DNA of 64,000 nucleotides, taken from Liquidambar formosana (taxonomy: Eukaryota > Streptophyta > Magnoliopsida > Saxifragales > Altingiaceae). A program made the position numbers and the translations under genes. Below the pieces are notes generated by a model. It was not told the origin of the DNA and made no database searches. It was given only the letters and a program-made list of their open reading frames with translations. The stretch covers positions 14,531,848 through 14,595,847 of the forward strand of contig CM077820.1 in assembly GCA_039720395.1 (NCBI GenBank), read 5' to 3'. How positions within the stretch are numbered: position 1 is the stretch's first letter; every line of letters begins with the position of its first letter. This document shows positions 10,311-23,970 of this stretch, piece after piece.

Positions 10311-11481
10311 CTAGTAATGGTACAAAGACGTGGGCAAATAGACTTGTGAAAAGCTTGGAAGACTTCTGTAATAGCTAGTCTACGGCTCTTGGCTTTTCTT
10401 GGTGATAATTCTACCCTGAAGAATCTCTCTTTATCCCTTTTACTTTCTATCCTGCAATGAATTGCAATCTAAAACTCACAGAGACTATTCGGTATATATC
10501 AAAAATCCTGATCAACTGAAATAAGTATCAATTTTTTTTTTAATATAAAAATGTAGACTCAATCTAATCTAATTTGTTTACAACTCCAGATCTAAGTTTA
10601 GCTAAGTATAGGTTTGAGTTTGTGGAGGAGAGAGGTTGAAGATAAATCTGGTAATCAAAGCACGAAATGATAATATGTTATTGTGTTAAAAACTCGTAAT
10701 CAAGTATGGTTGAGTGGGTTTTTATAGTACAAAATAGTAATATATTACTATTTTCTATATACATTTTTCAAAGCACAAGATAGTAAATTGTTACTATTTT
10801 TTATATAAAATTTTCAAATTACATAGTAAGCTGTTATTATTTTCTATATAAATTTTTCAAAGCACAAAATAATAAACAGTCACCATTCTCTATATAAATT
10901 TATCGAAGCACAAAATAGTAAATTGTTACTATGTTATATATAAATTCTGCAATTTCTCGACCAACAACAATGAAAGCTCAGTGAGGTTGGTCAACAATAG
11001 TGGAAGAAAACCTATTTTTTATTTATTTATTTTTTTAGAACGTAATTTAATTAATGTTAAGTTGCAGACTAAAATGACCAATAGGAATAAAAAAGGGTCA
11101 AACTTCTTCATCTGAGTTTCCAGGTAAGTGCTTGGTGTAACTTTATTCCTTTCACGAGGAAAGGGAAGAATTTATTTTAGCATCAAACCAAATATTTTCT
11201 TGTACACTTTAATAATTGAGTCCAAAAAAGTAAAAAAAAAATAATACCAATAATAATTGAGTACAAACACACCGGATCATGTTGTCCTTTTCTACCACTT
11301 GCTTTCCATGTGAGGCCCACCACCACTATGCCCTGCCACCTGCCCAACTCCCAATCGACGTACACTCCCCTGTTCCAATTCGTTGTTTTCTTGTTGACCA
11401 AAAAGGAGAAAGGGCCTTTCTTGGCAATTTCGATGTAACTCACTTGGAAGCGGTATAGCGTCGGCAGAACAAAGCGCATGG
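10311..11481. repeat. Segmental duplication alpha, copy 1
   Basis: Closely matches 14,187-15,413, starting GTCCTAGTAATGGTACAAAG and ending GTGACCTACGAA. Non-coding; holds an array of about five units of roughly 52 bp at 10,720-10,960 (units like CAAAGCACAAAATAGTAA...CTATATAAAT). Antisense ORFs here are not gene-like. Confidence 0.8.
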
Positions 11482-12686
11482 AAGCAAACGTGACCTACGA
11501 ATACTAATATTAATTCCAGACCCAATGTGTACAAGCAACACTTCCAAGGACATAAAGTCCACGCGAACTAGACAAAGGTCGCCCACTACTAAGTAATAAT
11601 GGTGCAAAGACTTTTTTGTTTATTTTATTTTATTTTTTTTATAGGAATTGTGCAAAGACTTTGACCATAAATAAATAAATAAATAATAATTCCGGCATTA
11701 ATCGTGATCTCACCCAATTTAGGAGATGTGAGAAAATATCAAATTTAAATAAAATTTGGGATATCCTAAAATATTCGATCACCTTTTTATTTTGGGATGT
11801 CCCAAAACATTTGATTACTTTCAAAAGTCAAACAAAAAATATATGTTATTTTATTGAAATACTTATTTTTTAGCTAATTTTTCTTTAGAAAGTTAAGCTT
11901 TTTTCTCACAGGGGGTATTTTATGCGACAAAATTAATCTTATTATTGAAATTCTAATAAGATTTTGATAGGAAGTGTAATTGGAGAAGAGAATAAATAAA
12001 ATAGGGCAAGTTTCAAAAAATTCATAAAAAATGAAAGAAGTTTATTATTTTTATTATTTTTATTTATATAAAAAAAGAAAAGACTTATAGATATTAAAAA
12101 GAATAAAATGCCAAGAATGTCTTATGACCCATGCATGTAACACAAGCGAGCATTTTGGATTAGTGCCCACTGCCGAGGTAGATATGATTTATGCCCTTCT
12201 TTGTCTATGCGAAACTCAAGAATGATATGTGACTTACCAATATGAATTCCAACCCTGATGTGTGAAAGCAAACACTTCCAAGGGGACCCCAAAGTTCATG
12301 CAAACTGGAGAAAGGTCGTCCATTCCAAAGACTTCCAAAAAAAACAAACAAAAAGACTTGAGTGAAAATAATTGGGCATCATTCATCTTCATGGCCATCC
12401 AGGCACCCACCAAATATAGTCATCGTGAAACGTGAGGATTACGGTATCGTAGTTTATAAAGTCATGTCAATGAATGTGTCAAGGTTATATTGCAATTATT
12501 TTTCTTTAGTGAGATACATGAAAAATGATCAAACATAAAAAGGGTTTCTTGTATTTTATACAAGATAAAGTTTCAGTTAAGAAATATATATGACCCCTAC
12601 ATGTAAGTATGTAACACAAGCCAGCATTTTGGAATGTGAAAAATATACGTTACATCTCTAATACGCCAATATTGAAATTCTAATAA

Positions 12687-12864
12687 TGATATGTGAGCTA
12701 TCTTCTTTCAAAACAAGAGGTCTTGTGTTCAACTTACACCACTCTTTTTCAAGGCTATCCCCATGAATTTTGTCTTGTAATTGTCCAGTGCATGTGAGAC
12801 GGAGGAATTGCATGTGCCCAATGGATTAGTCAGATGCAAAACATCTGGAACCTCATGAGATCCA

Positions 12865-12895
<31 letters not shown>

Positions 12896-12907
12896 ATGTG
12901 AGTTATC
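12687..12907 (+). mobile_element. tRNA-derived SINE (shared by all copies of segment beta)
   Basis: Flanked by GATATGTGAGCTATC and GATATGTGAGTTATC (one mismatch). Inside: B-box-like GGTCTTGTGTTCAACTTAC, a body with GACGGAGGAATTGCATGTGCC, and 30 A. The same SINE sits at about 20,300, 24,500 and 60,380 within paralogous DNA, so it inserted before those duplications. Confidence 0.7.
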
Positions 12908-13187
12908 GGAAAGAGATCTTCTCCATTAATTAGATGGTCTAATTAATTTTGGACTATTCATATCATATGAGATCCACCAAAACTTATGAGATTCACATGA
13001 TAAGTATAAACAATCTAAAATTTTATTGGACCATTCATTGTATTAGAGAGGATCCTTACTCGCAACCTACCAATATTAATTCTAGGCCCATGTGTGAAAG
13101 CAACACTTCCAAGGACCCCAAAGTCCATGCAAACTGGACAAAGGTCGTCCATCCACTATATACCAATGGTGGCACCAGCAAAAAGGC

Positions 13188-13349
13188 GCCTTTTTGTGTG
13201 GGGGGTTTTCTTACCCCCCCATGGAAGGTATTGTGTGTTTGTCCCACATCGGAATGTGGGCGCCTCCCACCCTGCCATATTAGCCTCAGCGTAGGCGAAG
13301 GGTGTACCACTACTTCCGTGAGGGAGGTAAGAAAACCCCCACACAGAAG
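13188..13349. mobile_element. Foldback element with inverted ends
   Basis: Left TTGTGTGGGGGGTTTTCTTA and right TAAGAAAACCCCCACACA are inverted. The interior includes TTGTCCCACATCGG, a string common near LTR ends of small plant retroelements. It replaces about 270 bp present in copy 2. Class uncertain. Confidence 0.5.
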
Positions 13350-14186
13350 CTATGTTTGTTCACTCTTTAATTAATTTGCAGCAAGGATTCTGATGTAAAT
13401 TTTCTCTTCCCGTTTTCAAGAAACTAGTTCCCAACTGTTTTTTTTCCCCCAAAGATTTGCAGTTGTGTCCATAGAGAATGATGGTTTCGAACTTTTGATA
13501 CTCACTCCATCTCATTTTATTTGATTACCTTTCTATTTTGTGATATCCCAAAATATTTTATTACCCCTAAAAATATATGTTATTTTCCTAAAATACTTAT
13601 TTACTTTAGCTAATTTTTCCTTTAAAAATTAATCTTTTTTTGGCGGGAGAATTTTACTTTAGCTAAGTCCAGCAACATATACTAATGGTTCAAAGACTCG
13701 GGTTAAAAAAAAAAAACAAAAACAAAAACAAAAACAAAACAAAAATGAGTTTCCTAAAAGAAGGAGATTTCGAACAAACTGTGTATGAGATAAATTAAAG
13801 GGGAAATTACACAGAAGTCCAAATCCAATGTTTGGTAAAGTATTAAGTCTCACCACTTTACTTTTTTAGTTACAAGTCCACATTTTTCCTAAACATTGCC
13901 GTTAAGCAACCTTACTGGTTTTATAAAACCAAAGAATACCAACCGTGCCCGTTAATCTTAAATAGGGGAAGATTTAACCCCCACGATTTCAGCGTTAATC
14001 CCCACGATTTCAATGGTAATAATGGGGATTCCCATGATTATCACCTTCAAAAGCCGCCTAGAGGTTTTGAAGGGTACGTTCTTGCCCCCTATCAAAAAAC
14101 TCTTCCAAGGGATAACACCAATGTGACTCACCAATATAAATTCCAGCCCGGGCGTGTGAAAGCATCACTTCCAAGGAACCCCAAAG

Positions 14187-15413
14187 TCCTAGTAATGGTA
14201 CAAAGACGTGGGCAAATAGACTAATGAAAAGCCTGGAAGACTTCTGTAATAGCTAGTCTACGGCTCTTGGCTTTTCTTGGTGATAATTCTACCTTGGAGA
14301 ATCTCTCTTTATCTCTTTTACTTTCTGTCTTACAATGAATTGCAATCTAAAACTCACAAAGATTGTTTGGTACATCTAAAATCCTGATCAACTGATGATA
14401 GTATTAATTTTTTTTTTAAAGTATAAAAATGTAGACTCAATCTGATCTAATTTGTTTACAACTCTATATCTAAGTTTAGCCAAGTATAGGTTTGAGTTTG
14501 TGGAGGAGAGAGGTTGAAGATAAATCTGGTAATCAAAGCACGAAATGGTAATATGTTACTATGTTAAAAACTCGTAATCAAGTATAGTTGAGTGTGTTTT
14601 TATAGTAACAAATAGTAATCTATTACTATTTTATATATACATTTTTCAAAGCACAAGATAGTAAACTATTACTACTTTCTATATAAATTCTTCAAATTAT
14701 AAAGTAGTAAACTGTTATTATTTTCTATATAAAATTTTCAAAGCACGAAATAATAAACTGTTACCATTCTCTATATAAATTTATCAAAGCACGAAATAAT
14801 AAACTATTACTATGCTATATACAAATTCTGCAACTTCTCGACCAACATCAATGAAAGCTCACTGAGACTGGTCAACAATCGTGGAAGAAAACCTCTTATT
14901 TATTTATTTATTCTTTTAGAATGTAATTTAATTAATGTTAAGTTGCCGACTAAAATGACCAGTAAGAATAAAAAAAGGTCAAACTTCTTCATATGAGTTT
15001 CCAGGTAAGTGTTTGGTGTAACTTTATTCCTTTCACGAGGAAAGGGAAGAATTTATTTTAGCATCAAACCAAATATTTTCTTGTACGCTTTAATAATTGA
15101 GTCCAAAAAACGTAAAAAAAATAATACTAATAATAATTGAGTACAAACACACCGGATTCCATGTTGTCCTTTTCTACCTCTTCCTTTCCGTGTGAGGCCC
15201 ACCACCACTATGCCCTGCCACCTGCCCAACTCCCAATCCACGTACACTCCACTGTTCCAATTCGCTGTTTTCTTGCCCATTAAAAAAATTCGCTGTTTTC
15301 TTGTTGACCAAAAAGGAGGAGGGCCTTTCTTGGCAATTTCGATGAAACTCACTTGGAAGCAGCATAGCGTCGGCAGAACAAAGCGTATGAAAGTAAACGT
15401 GACCTACGAATCT
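14187..15413. repeat. Segmental duplication alpha, copy 2
   Basis: Partner of 10,311-11,481. Contains the same 52-bp unit array at about 14,600-14,835 and a small extra duplication of TTCGCTGTTTTCTTG near 15,261-15,304. It stops at GTGACCTACGAA, where inserted DNA begins; related sequence resumes near 19,110. Confidence 0.8.
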
Positions 15414-15440
15414 ATCTATCTATTATCTATTATATTTATA

Positions 15441-17582
15441 CTAGAAGGAACCCGTGATGCGCGGGAATCGTAAACTCTGGGATACGTTTAATCTGAGCGT
15501 TAGTTGATATCAAGTAAAAGTTATACCCTGTTGACAAAAAAGAAATGAGGGCAACTCATGTGTTCAAAAATATGAATATCTTAGGAAAATGCTAGTGATC
15601 CATAATATAATTTCCTAACCAGCAAATACCGATGTGATGTGTGGGAATCACAAATAAATATCGTCAACTCAAATGCTTAGTGAAAACGTGACAACCTATT
15701 TAAACGAAGACAAAAATCCTAAAGAATATAAGTTGAAGGAAAAATATTTAATCATTGACTGACCATTTGTCAAATACACTTTCAAAAACCTGTCAAAACA
15801 CAATAATTGTTTCTATAATGAACTAAGAGCATCTCAAAGAAAATAAGCAAATTTGAGGTAGCAAATCCAAGTTTGCTACCTTAAGTGGCAATTTACTACC
15901 TCCTCTAAAGGTAGGAGCTCCAAAGAAGTTAACAAACCTTAATATTTTATTATTATTTCATATTTTAATATTTTAATACTTTAAGCATATTTAAGTATTA
16001 TTTTATATATTTTAATCACCATCTGTCATCGCCTTTTGTTTTGTCTTTTTGTTTTTGCCTTCTATATCATTTATGCCTTAAAATTTGGGAAGCTTTGGTG
16101 GGATGGTTGAGGATGAGATTTTATATTTTAGTTTTTATTTTTATATCTTCATCCTTGCACCAGATCCGTTCAGCACCCTCCATGAACCAGTCGCCGACGG
16201 TGGAGCAGGCCGTGTTGCCTTGCGGGAGAAGCACAGCGGCTTGGTCTGGGTTTTTTTCCTTACGGATTCGGCAAAGGCCGGCATCTTGGTCTGGGTTTTT
16301 TTTTTTTTTTTTTTTTTTTTTTTCCAACTGAGATGGGTTTGAAGGGTTGCTCCGATGGGATCTTCCTGGTAGATCCAACTCGACGGGTTGATCTTCTACG
16401 TTGTTCTCTGTTAAACGCCGACCAGTTGGAGCAGACCCATTCAAGGGTATTTTGGTCACTTCAGTTTTTCCCCCACATTTCCATCCACTTTTCCGCCCGT
16501 TTTTGGGCGGATTGAAAATGGTGGGCGGGACGGAAACGGGGTCCTTCCTGTTTTCCTTTCCCTCCTGTTTTCCCTCCCAACCAAACAAGGGATTTTGAAT
16601 CCTTCCCTCCCCTTTTCCCTCCCCCCCTTTCCTTCCCTCCCCTTTTCCACCCAACCAATTAAACACAGGGTAAATGAAAAGATGGAAAAGGACGATCCCT
16701 CTGCCCATCTGTGAAACACTGATGAGCTTTTTATATATTTAAACATTATTTTATATATTTTAATCACCATCTGTCATCTCCTTTTGTTTTGTCTTTTTGT
16801 TTTTTGCTTTTATATATATCATTTATGCCTCAAATGAAAAGATGGAAAAGGACAATCCCTCTACCCATCTGTGAAACACTGATGAGCTTTTTAATGCCTT
16901 GAGGCATAGACTCCGGCGACGACTAACAATTTTCAGAAAACAACACCATAAAAAATTATCCCTCTTTTTCTTTTTTTCTCTCTCTCTCTTTCTCGGTCTT
17001 CTTTCTACTGCTGTAGATCCGGTGTAGGTGTAGTTTTTTGCCAAGGGGTTAACCGTCAATGTCAAGCCTCGCCGGAGAAGACGACCAGAACATGCTCTAT
17101 TATCCCTCTTTTTTTTTCTGTTCATCTTCATTCCTGGCTTCATGGCTTTACCACACCCTCCCACTCTGATCTGCTCTCACCCCCCTCCTATTTTGAAATT
17201 GATTTTTGATTTGGGTTTTTTTTTTTTTTTTTTTTTTTTTTTGACAGTGGTGTGATGGTGACGGTTTTAAAATTTGGGTGTGAGGGGGATGGGGCAGTGG
17301 ATTTTGAAATTTGAATAGGTTTCATATGGGTATGAGGGGGAGAGAGGGAGAGCGAGGAGTATGAGGGAAGGAGCGTACGTATCTGAGAGAGAGAGAGTGA
17401 GAGAGAGAGAGGAGAAGAGGGGCCGTATGGGCAAAGAAGGAAAAAAGAAAAATTCTGCTGGCATCATCATGTGGGTCCAAAGTGGATGAGAGGAGGGGAT
17501 TTTGGAGGGAACGGTTATGAGTTTGCCACGTCATTTATTGATGAGCTCAGCAAAAAAAACTCCTAATTATAATATAGATAGA
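15441..17582 (-). mobile_element. Helitron-like non-autonomous element (candidate)
   Basis: On the minus strand the 5' end is A|TCTATCTATATTATAATTAG (17582). The 3' end at 15441 is CCCGCGCATCACGGG (hairpin), TTCCTT, then CTAG|T. Host A and T flank it and there is no target duplication, as expected for Helitrons. No Rep/helicase. The interior has direct repeats: about 100 bp at 15,980-16,080 and 16,735-16,832, and about 60 bp at 16,676 and 16,836. It also has CpG-rich stretches (16,150-16,600 and 16,905-17,090) that could be captured host DNA. Confidence 0.5.
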
Positions 17583-19108
17583 TATATCTAAAACAGAGGA
17601 TTGGCACCCCTTTGTGTGCCAAGTGTCAAAATGAGATTTTTATTTTTTTATTTATTATTTTATTATTTTATTTATTTTTTTTTCACATGTTGAAACAAGA
17701 CACAATTGCCTTTTTGATAAAATTACTTTTTAGTAACCGTTTTCTAATCTAATACCAAAAAAGGATACTTTCTATCAACTTGCTACAAATTAACTACAAA
17801 TGTGTGATAAAATGACAACTAATTTCCATTGTTTCATATTAATTTGGGAAGTAGTCACTAAAATGTAATTTTGCCAAAAAGTTCCTTTTAGTGACTTTTG
17901 GACAACTACTTCTAGTCATCACTTTCTAACTTAATACCAAACAAAGGATTTTATTTATCAACTTACCACAAATTGACTTGATAGGTGTTTCAAAAGGACT
18001 ATTAAATTTTTTTGTTTGGTATCAAGTTGGGAAATGGTCACCAAAAGATAAATTCCCCAAAAGATAAATTTCTCACCTTTTTTTTTCCTTTTTTATTTTT
18101 GTTTGTATTATTTGCTCATTCTTATACAGTAGAGGTAAGTTGACGTTTAGTATTCATTGCATATCTCTTTGTTTTTATGTGTGAGGATTAAAAAACCCAT
18201 ACTATACAATGTTCAACCCAAACTTAATAGACTGTACTATATTTTTCTGTTTTCTTTATGCCTATTCATTTCCTCTTATAAAAATTGAACATATAAAATT
18301 ATAAATAGTCATAATTAAAAAGACAGACAAATAAAAGAAAGGAGGATTAAAAAAGAAAACGCAATCTGCCAAAATCTTCAAATTCTCCCAATTTGCTTCT
18401 GATACCAAAAAAAAAAAGTAAGAAAAAATCTATTTTAATCAAATTGCTTCCATATGGTTAATTACATAAAGTTGAAAAGATTTATACTTTATCTTATTTT
18501 CTTCTCCCTTTGACTTTTTCTCCTATTCTCTTTCTTAATCTAGATTTTTCTCTCATCTTTTTATGCTCTAATCTCAAACAAATTTTTAATATTTTTTCCC
18601 ATGGTTTTTCACTCTTTGTGAAACCCACTCGAAACCTGACTAAGATTCATCGTTGTCATGCATTCTAAAATCTGCATTGTCGGATTTTGAGATACTTTCA
18701 ACGGGTATACTTGCTTTCAACGGGTATACTTGCTTTGGTATATACCAACATGTTAAAACCATGATTTTGAGATGGGTTAAGCTCTAGAGAATTTTAATAT
18801 TTTTCCACAAAATATCATAACGTGTCAGTTCCTTCATTTTTTACAAGTTTCTATTATTAAATTAATTGTTTTTCAAAATAATTTGTCTTTTTTGGGAGTA
18901 TAATTAAATTTTGTGTGATACATTACGCTAACATTACACCAAAAATAATTTTGATTGAACATTAAAGATTATTTTTGTCTATATCTTTTAAATTTAATTG
19001 ACATATTATATTAACAAATACATTTTATTATTTTAGAGAATAAGTATTCTGTTAAAATTCTAATTTGCTAATAATATTATTTTTTTTATAAATTAACCAT
19101 GGGATTCA
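17583..19108. other. AT-rich non-coding DNA
   Basis: No coding sequence or recognised element. Contains a short tandem ACGGGTATACTTGCTTTCA near 18,700-18,740. With 15,414-17,582 it makes up about 3.7 kb of extra DNA splitting otherwise paralogous sequence (15,413 to 19,110). Confidence 0.5.
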
Positions 19109-21960
19109 AAGCTAGTACTACTATTAATTCTAGACCCTTTGTGAACACTTCCAAGGACCTTAGAGTCCATGCGAACTGGACAAAGGTCGTCCACTACCAA
19201 GTAACAATGGTGCAAAGACATTTTTGTTTATTTTATTTATTTATTTTTTTTATAGGAATGGTGCAAAGACTTTGACCAAAATAAATAAATAAATACTAAT
19301 TCGGGCATTAATCGTGATCTCACCCAATTTAGGAGATGTGAGAAAATATCAAATTTGAATAAAATTTGGGATATCCCAAAATATTTTATCACCTTTTCAT
19401 TTTGGGATATCCCAAAATATTTGACTACTTTTAAAAGTCAAACAAAAAATATATGTTATTTTCCTTAAATACTTATTTTTAGCTAATTTTTCCTTAGAAA
19501 ATTAAGCTTTTTTCTCACAAGGGGTATTTGACACGACAAAATTAATCTTATTATGGAAATTCTAATAAGATTTTGATAGGAAGTGTAATTGGAGAAGAGA
19601 ATAAATAAAATAGGGCAAGTTTCAAAAAATTCATAAAAAATGAAAGAAGTTTATTATTTTTATTATTTTTATTTATATAAAAAAAGAAAAGACCTAGATA
19701 TTAAAAAGAATAAAATGCCAAGAATGTCTTATGACCCATACATGTAACACAAGCCAGCATTTTGGATTAGTGCCCACTGCCCAGGTAGATATGATTTTTG
19801 CCCTTCTTTGTCTATGTGAAACTCAAGAATGATATGTGACTTACCAATATAAATTCCAGCCCTGATGTGTGAAAGCAAACACTTCCAAGGGGACCCCAAA
19901 GTCCATGCAAACTGGACAAAGGTCGTCCATTCCAAAGACTTCCAAAAAAAAACAAACAAAAAGACTTGAGTGAAAATAATTGGGCATCATTCATCTTCAT
20001 GACCATCCAGGCACCCACCAAATATAGTCATCATGAAACGTGAGGATTACGGTATCGTAGTTTATAAAGTCATGTCAATGGATGTGTCAAGGTTATATTG
20101 CAATTATTTTTCTTTAGTGAGATACATGAAAAATGATCAAACATTAAAAGGGTTTCTTGTACTTTATACAAGATAAAGTTTCAATTAAGAAATATATATG
20201 ACCCCTACATGTAAGTCTGTAACACAAGCTAGCATTTTGGAATGTGAAAAATATACTTTACATCTCTGATACGCCAATATTGAAATTCAAATAATGATAT
20301 GTGAGCTATCTTCTTTCAAAACAAGAGGTTTTGTGTTCAACTTTCACCACTCTTTTTCAAGGCTATCCCCATGAACTTTGTGTTGTAATTGTCTGGTGCA
20401 TGTGGGACGGAGGAATTGCATGTGCCCAATGGATTAGTCAGATGCAAAACATCTGGAACCTCATGAGATCCAAAAAAAGAAAAAAAAAAAGGATATGTTA
20501 GTTATCGGAAAGAGATCTTCTCCATTAATTAGATGGTCTAATTAATTTTGGACTATTCATATCATATGAGATCCACCAAAACTTATGAGATTCACATGAT
20601 AAGTATAAACAATCTAAATTTTATTGGACCATTCATTGTATTGGAGAGGATCCTTACTTGTAACCTACCAATATTAATTCTAGGCCCATGTGTGAGAGCA
20701 ACACTTCCAAGGACCCCAAAGTCCACACAAACTGGACAAATGTCGTCCATCCACTATATACCAATGGTGCCAACTGCAAAGACTTAGGGGGGAAAAAATA
20801 CAAAAAGATTTCAACATTAATCATGATCTCACCCCATTTAAGAGATGTGAAAAAATCATGAAAAAAGAATTGGAAAAATTTTTATTTGCAGAGCAGTTAA
20901 ATATAGAAAATGAAACAAAATATAAATTTAGAAAGAAGTGTTTTGAAAACTGCTTAAAAATTTATGGGAAAAAAAAAATCAAATGCATAAAAAAAAAAAG
21001 AAATTATTAATCCACCTAAAATTTTACACTTGATTTACTTGATAGAAGCTATGTTTGTTCACTCTTTAATTAATTTGCAGCAAGGATTCTGATGTAAATT
21101 TTCTCTTCCTGTTTTCAAGAAGAACTAGTCCCCAACCCATTTTTTTCCCCCAAAGATTTGCAGTTGTGTCCATAGAGAATGATGGTTTCGAACTTTTGAT
21201 ACTCACTCCGTCCCATTTTATTTGATCACCTTTCTATTTTGTGATATCCCAAAATATTTTATTACCCCTAAAAATATATGTTATTTTCCTAAAATACTTA
21301 TTTACTTTAGCTAATTTTTCCTTTAAAAATTAATCTTTTTTTGGCAGGAGAATTTTACTTTAGCTAAGTCCAGCAACATATACTAATGGTTCAAAAACTC
21401 GGGTTAAAAAAAAAAAAAAAAAAAACAAACAAAAACAAAAACAAAAACAAAAACAAAACAAAACAAACCAAAACAAAAATGAGTTTTCTAAAAGAAGGAG
21501 ATTTCGAACAAACTGTGTATGAGATAAATTAAAGGGGCAATCACGCAGAAGTCCAAATCCAATGTTTGGTAAAGTATTAAGTCTCACCACTTTACTTCTT
21601 TAGTTACAAGTCCACATTTTTCCTAAACGTTGTTGTTAAGCAACCTTACTGGTTTTATAAAACCAAAGAATACCAACTGTGCCCGTTAATCTTAAATAGG
21701 GGAAGATTTAACCCCCACGATTTCAGCGTTAATCCCCACGATTTCAATGGCAATAATGGGGATTTCCATGATTATCACCTTCAAAAGCCGCCTAGAGGTT
21801 TTGAAGGATACGTTCTTGCCCCTATCAAAAAACTCTTCCAAGGGATAACACCAATGTAACTCACCAATATAAATTCTAGCCCAGGCGAGGGAAAGCAACA
21901 TTTCAAAGGGAACCCCAAAGTTCACGCAAACTAGAAAAAGGTGGTCCACTACCAGCCCTG
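19109..21960. repeat. Segmental duplication beta, copy 2
   Basis: Second copy of the 11.5-14.2 kb segment, with the SINE at about 20,300-20,495. Lacks the foldback insert found at 13,190-13,345 and instead keeps about 270 bp (20,775-21,045) lost in copy 1. Non-coding. Confidence 0.8.
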
Positions 21961-22341
21961 CAAAGACTTTCGACAGAAAATACAAAAAGGTTAGGTGAAA
22001 GAAGAGACTTTGAATTAAAAAGAGGCACCCGGCCACCAAATATGGGTCGAGGTTTGCGGTATTGCATTTTCTAAAGTGTCAATTGATGTGTTCAAAAAAA
22101 CACACCAATGTCGTGATGGTGTTGGATGTGTCGAGGTTATACTGCAATTATTTTTTCTTTAAGAGGTTAGGTGAAAGAAGATCAAATATTAATTAATAGG
22201 ATTTCTTGTAATTTATCCAAGATAAAATCTCAAGAAAGATATATGTTCCATACATGCAAGTATGTAACTCAAGCCTGCATTTTGGAATGTGAAAAAATAT
22301 ACTGTCACTTCTCGAATACAACAATAACAAAATGGACACTA
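21961..22341. other. Non-coding, related to 57.7-58.1 kb
   Basis: AAAGACTTT...GAATTAAAAAGAGGCACCC and GTTGGATGTGTCGAGGTTAT recur at 57,660-58,100. No gene seen. Confidence 0.5.
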
Positions 22342-22650
22342 CTTGCCTCCACCCCAAGGTGGGGGAGTTCCTCCGGCCACCTACATTCATTTTCTGTCAT
22401 GTGTCATAAATATTTTTTAAAAATATGAATTTAAAAACACAAACAAATAAATAAGTTAATACAAATACAAAGATACACATTTATGTTGACATAAATATGT
22501 AATACTCAAATATGGATATAGGAAAATATGTTCACATGATGTAAACATGAGAATGCATGCACACAATCAATTCTCATTCTTTATTTGAACAAGTGGTGAA
22601 ATATGAGTGGAATGAGGGAAGGAGCTGTTCCACCCAAGGGTGGAGGCAAG
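22342..22650. mobile_element. MITE with TA duplication (Tc1/mariner-like)
   Basis: Starts CTTGCCTCCACCCCAAGGTGG and ends with the inverse (CCACCCAAGGGTGGAGGCAAG); TA on both sides; 309 bp; no transposase. Confidence 0.7.
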
Positions 22651-22907
22651 TATTTTCCTAATGGAATTCCAAAAAATATGCCACAAATAATAACCTATGG
22701 GGAGGAGATTTTTTTCATTTACTGGATGTCTAGTTAAATTTAGATCATTTACACCACATGAGACCCATCAAAACGTATAGAATTCACATGATAAGAACAA
22801 AACAAATTTCACTTTACTGTTGATTGTAATGGAGAGGTTCCTTGCTTGTGACTTACCATTTACCAATATTAATTCCAAGGCCTATGTGTGAAAGCAACAC
22901 TTCCAAG

Positions 22908-23180
22908 TGTTGTGGTATGTGAAGTCTGATGATACTGGTTAGCAGGATTGACCGGGGGGTTTGGGGGGCTCCGCCTCCCCAAAGGGATTGGCCGTCAGAA
23001 GACTTTGTATCTTGTATTCTCTTTTTCACCTCAGAGTATAGTGAAATTGTATGTGTGCCGTGGACGTACCTCAACTAGAGGGAACCACGTAAATTTCTGT
23101 GTTCTTGCTTCTTTAATTCTTTATTTCTTTTCTTGTTAATCGCTGTGCGTGTGGTAGAAAAAGGTTAATTTTTCCCAACA
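22908..23180 (+). mobile_element. Short solo LTR, Copia-like
   Basis: Starts TGTTG and ends CAACA, flanked by CCAAG and CCAAA (one mismatch), interrupting one of the 85-bp motifs. The interior has GTGCCGTGGACGTACCTCAA and GAACCACGTAAATTTCTGTG, a signature I know from the 3' part of many plant Copia LTRs. 273 bp. Confidence 0.75.
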
Positions 23181-23419
23181 CCAAAGACCCCAAAGCCCAC
23201 GCCAAAGGTCAGTCCATTACCAACAATGCAAAGACTCTTGGGAAAATATATATATATATATAGATATTTTGACATGAATCATGAGAGAAAAACTTATACG
23301 TAACTGTGATTCGCCTAATGTGGTATTATGAATCAAATGAGAGTAAAGTGAAAATGTTAGGGTATTTTTTTGACTCCACATTCCTACTTTATTCTATGCA
23401 CATTGACTCGTGATACCTA

Positions 23420-23970
23420 GGAGCGTTCATGGTTTAGGTTAAAATCGAGAACCGAACCAGATTGAATCGAATCAAATTGGTCAATTTGGTTCGGGTGTTT
23501 TTCTATTTGGTTTGGTTTTGGTTTCAATTTAAAAAAACAGAATTAATTTGGTTTGGTTTTGATTTGTATATTAAAAAAACCAAACTGAAAAATATATAGT
23601 TATATTATAATATTATGTATTAAACTTCAATATGTAAATTTTCTATTACTTGGATTGACACATGTTAATATGTTTCCATTTTAAAACAATATTTAATGCT
23701 TTTTTTTAGTTGACAATGTTTAATGATATTATTAAATCTATTTTTATTTTTAATTTGGATTGTCATTTTCTTATTTATTTATGTGGATCCAATCATTCAA
23801 GATTTGATGTTGCTTGATAGGAGAAAACCGAATCGAACCGAACCAAACCGATATTTTTTGGTTTGGTTTGGTATTTTTGTCCTATGGTTTGGTTTTGGTT
23901 TAATAAGTACCAAATCAAAGTACTTTGATTTGATTTGAAGTTCCCTCCAAAACCGAACCACAAACACCCC
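23420..23970. repeat. GGTTT/AACCG-rich repeat element
   Basis: Dominated by GGTTTGGTTTTGGTTT and, at the other end, CCGAACCGAACCAAACC, so the ends are roughly complementary around an AT-rich centre. Resembles a degenerate foldback transposon relic. No coding frame. Confidence 0.5.

Larger units (their letters stand above)
11482..14186. repeat. Segmental duplication beta, copy 1
   Basis: Matches 19,110-21,960 for most of its length and 59,100-61,330 for about 2.2 kb. Non-coding. Contains four occurrences of a conserved motif of about 85 bp (ending AAACTGGACAAAGGTCGTCC), a SINE at 12,687-12,895 and a Stowaway-like left end near 13,500. Confidence 0.8.

Noticed and set aside
12949..13374. 141-codon plus-strand ORF
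   Set aside because: Runs through the 85-bp motif and a foldback insert; its frame is not kept in the paralogous copies at 20.5 and 60.7 kb.
16121..16708. 195-codon minus-strand ORF
   Set aside because: Low-complexity Gly/Lys/Arg-rich translation over GC-rich repeats and a 24-T run inside the Helitron-like element; no domain recognised.
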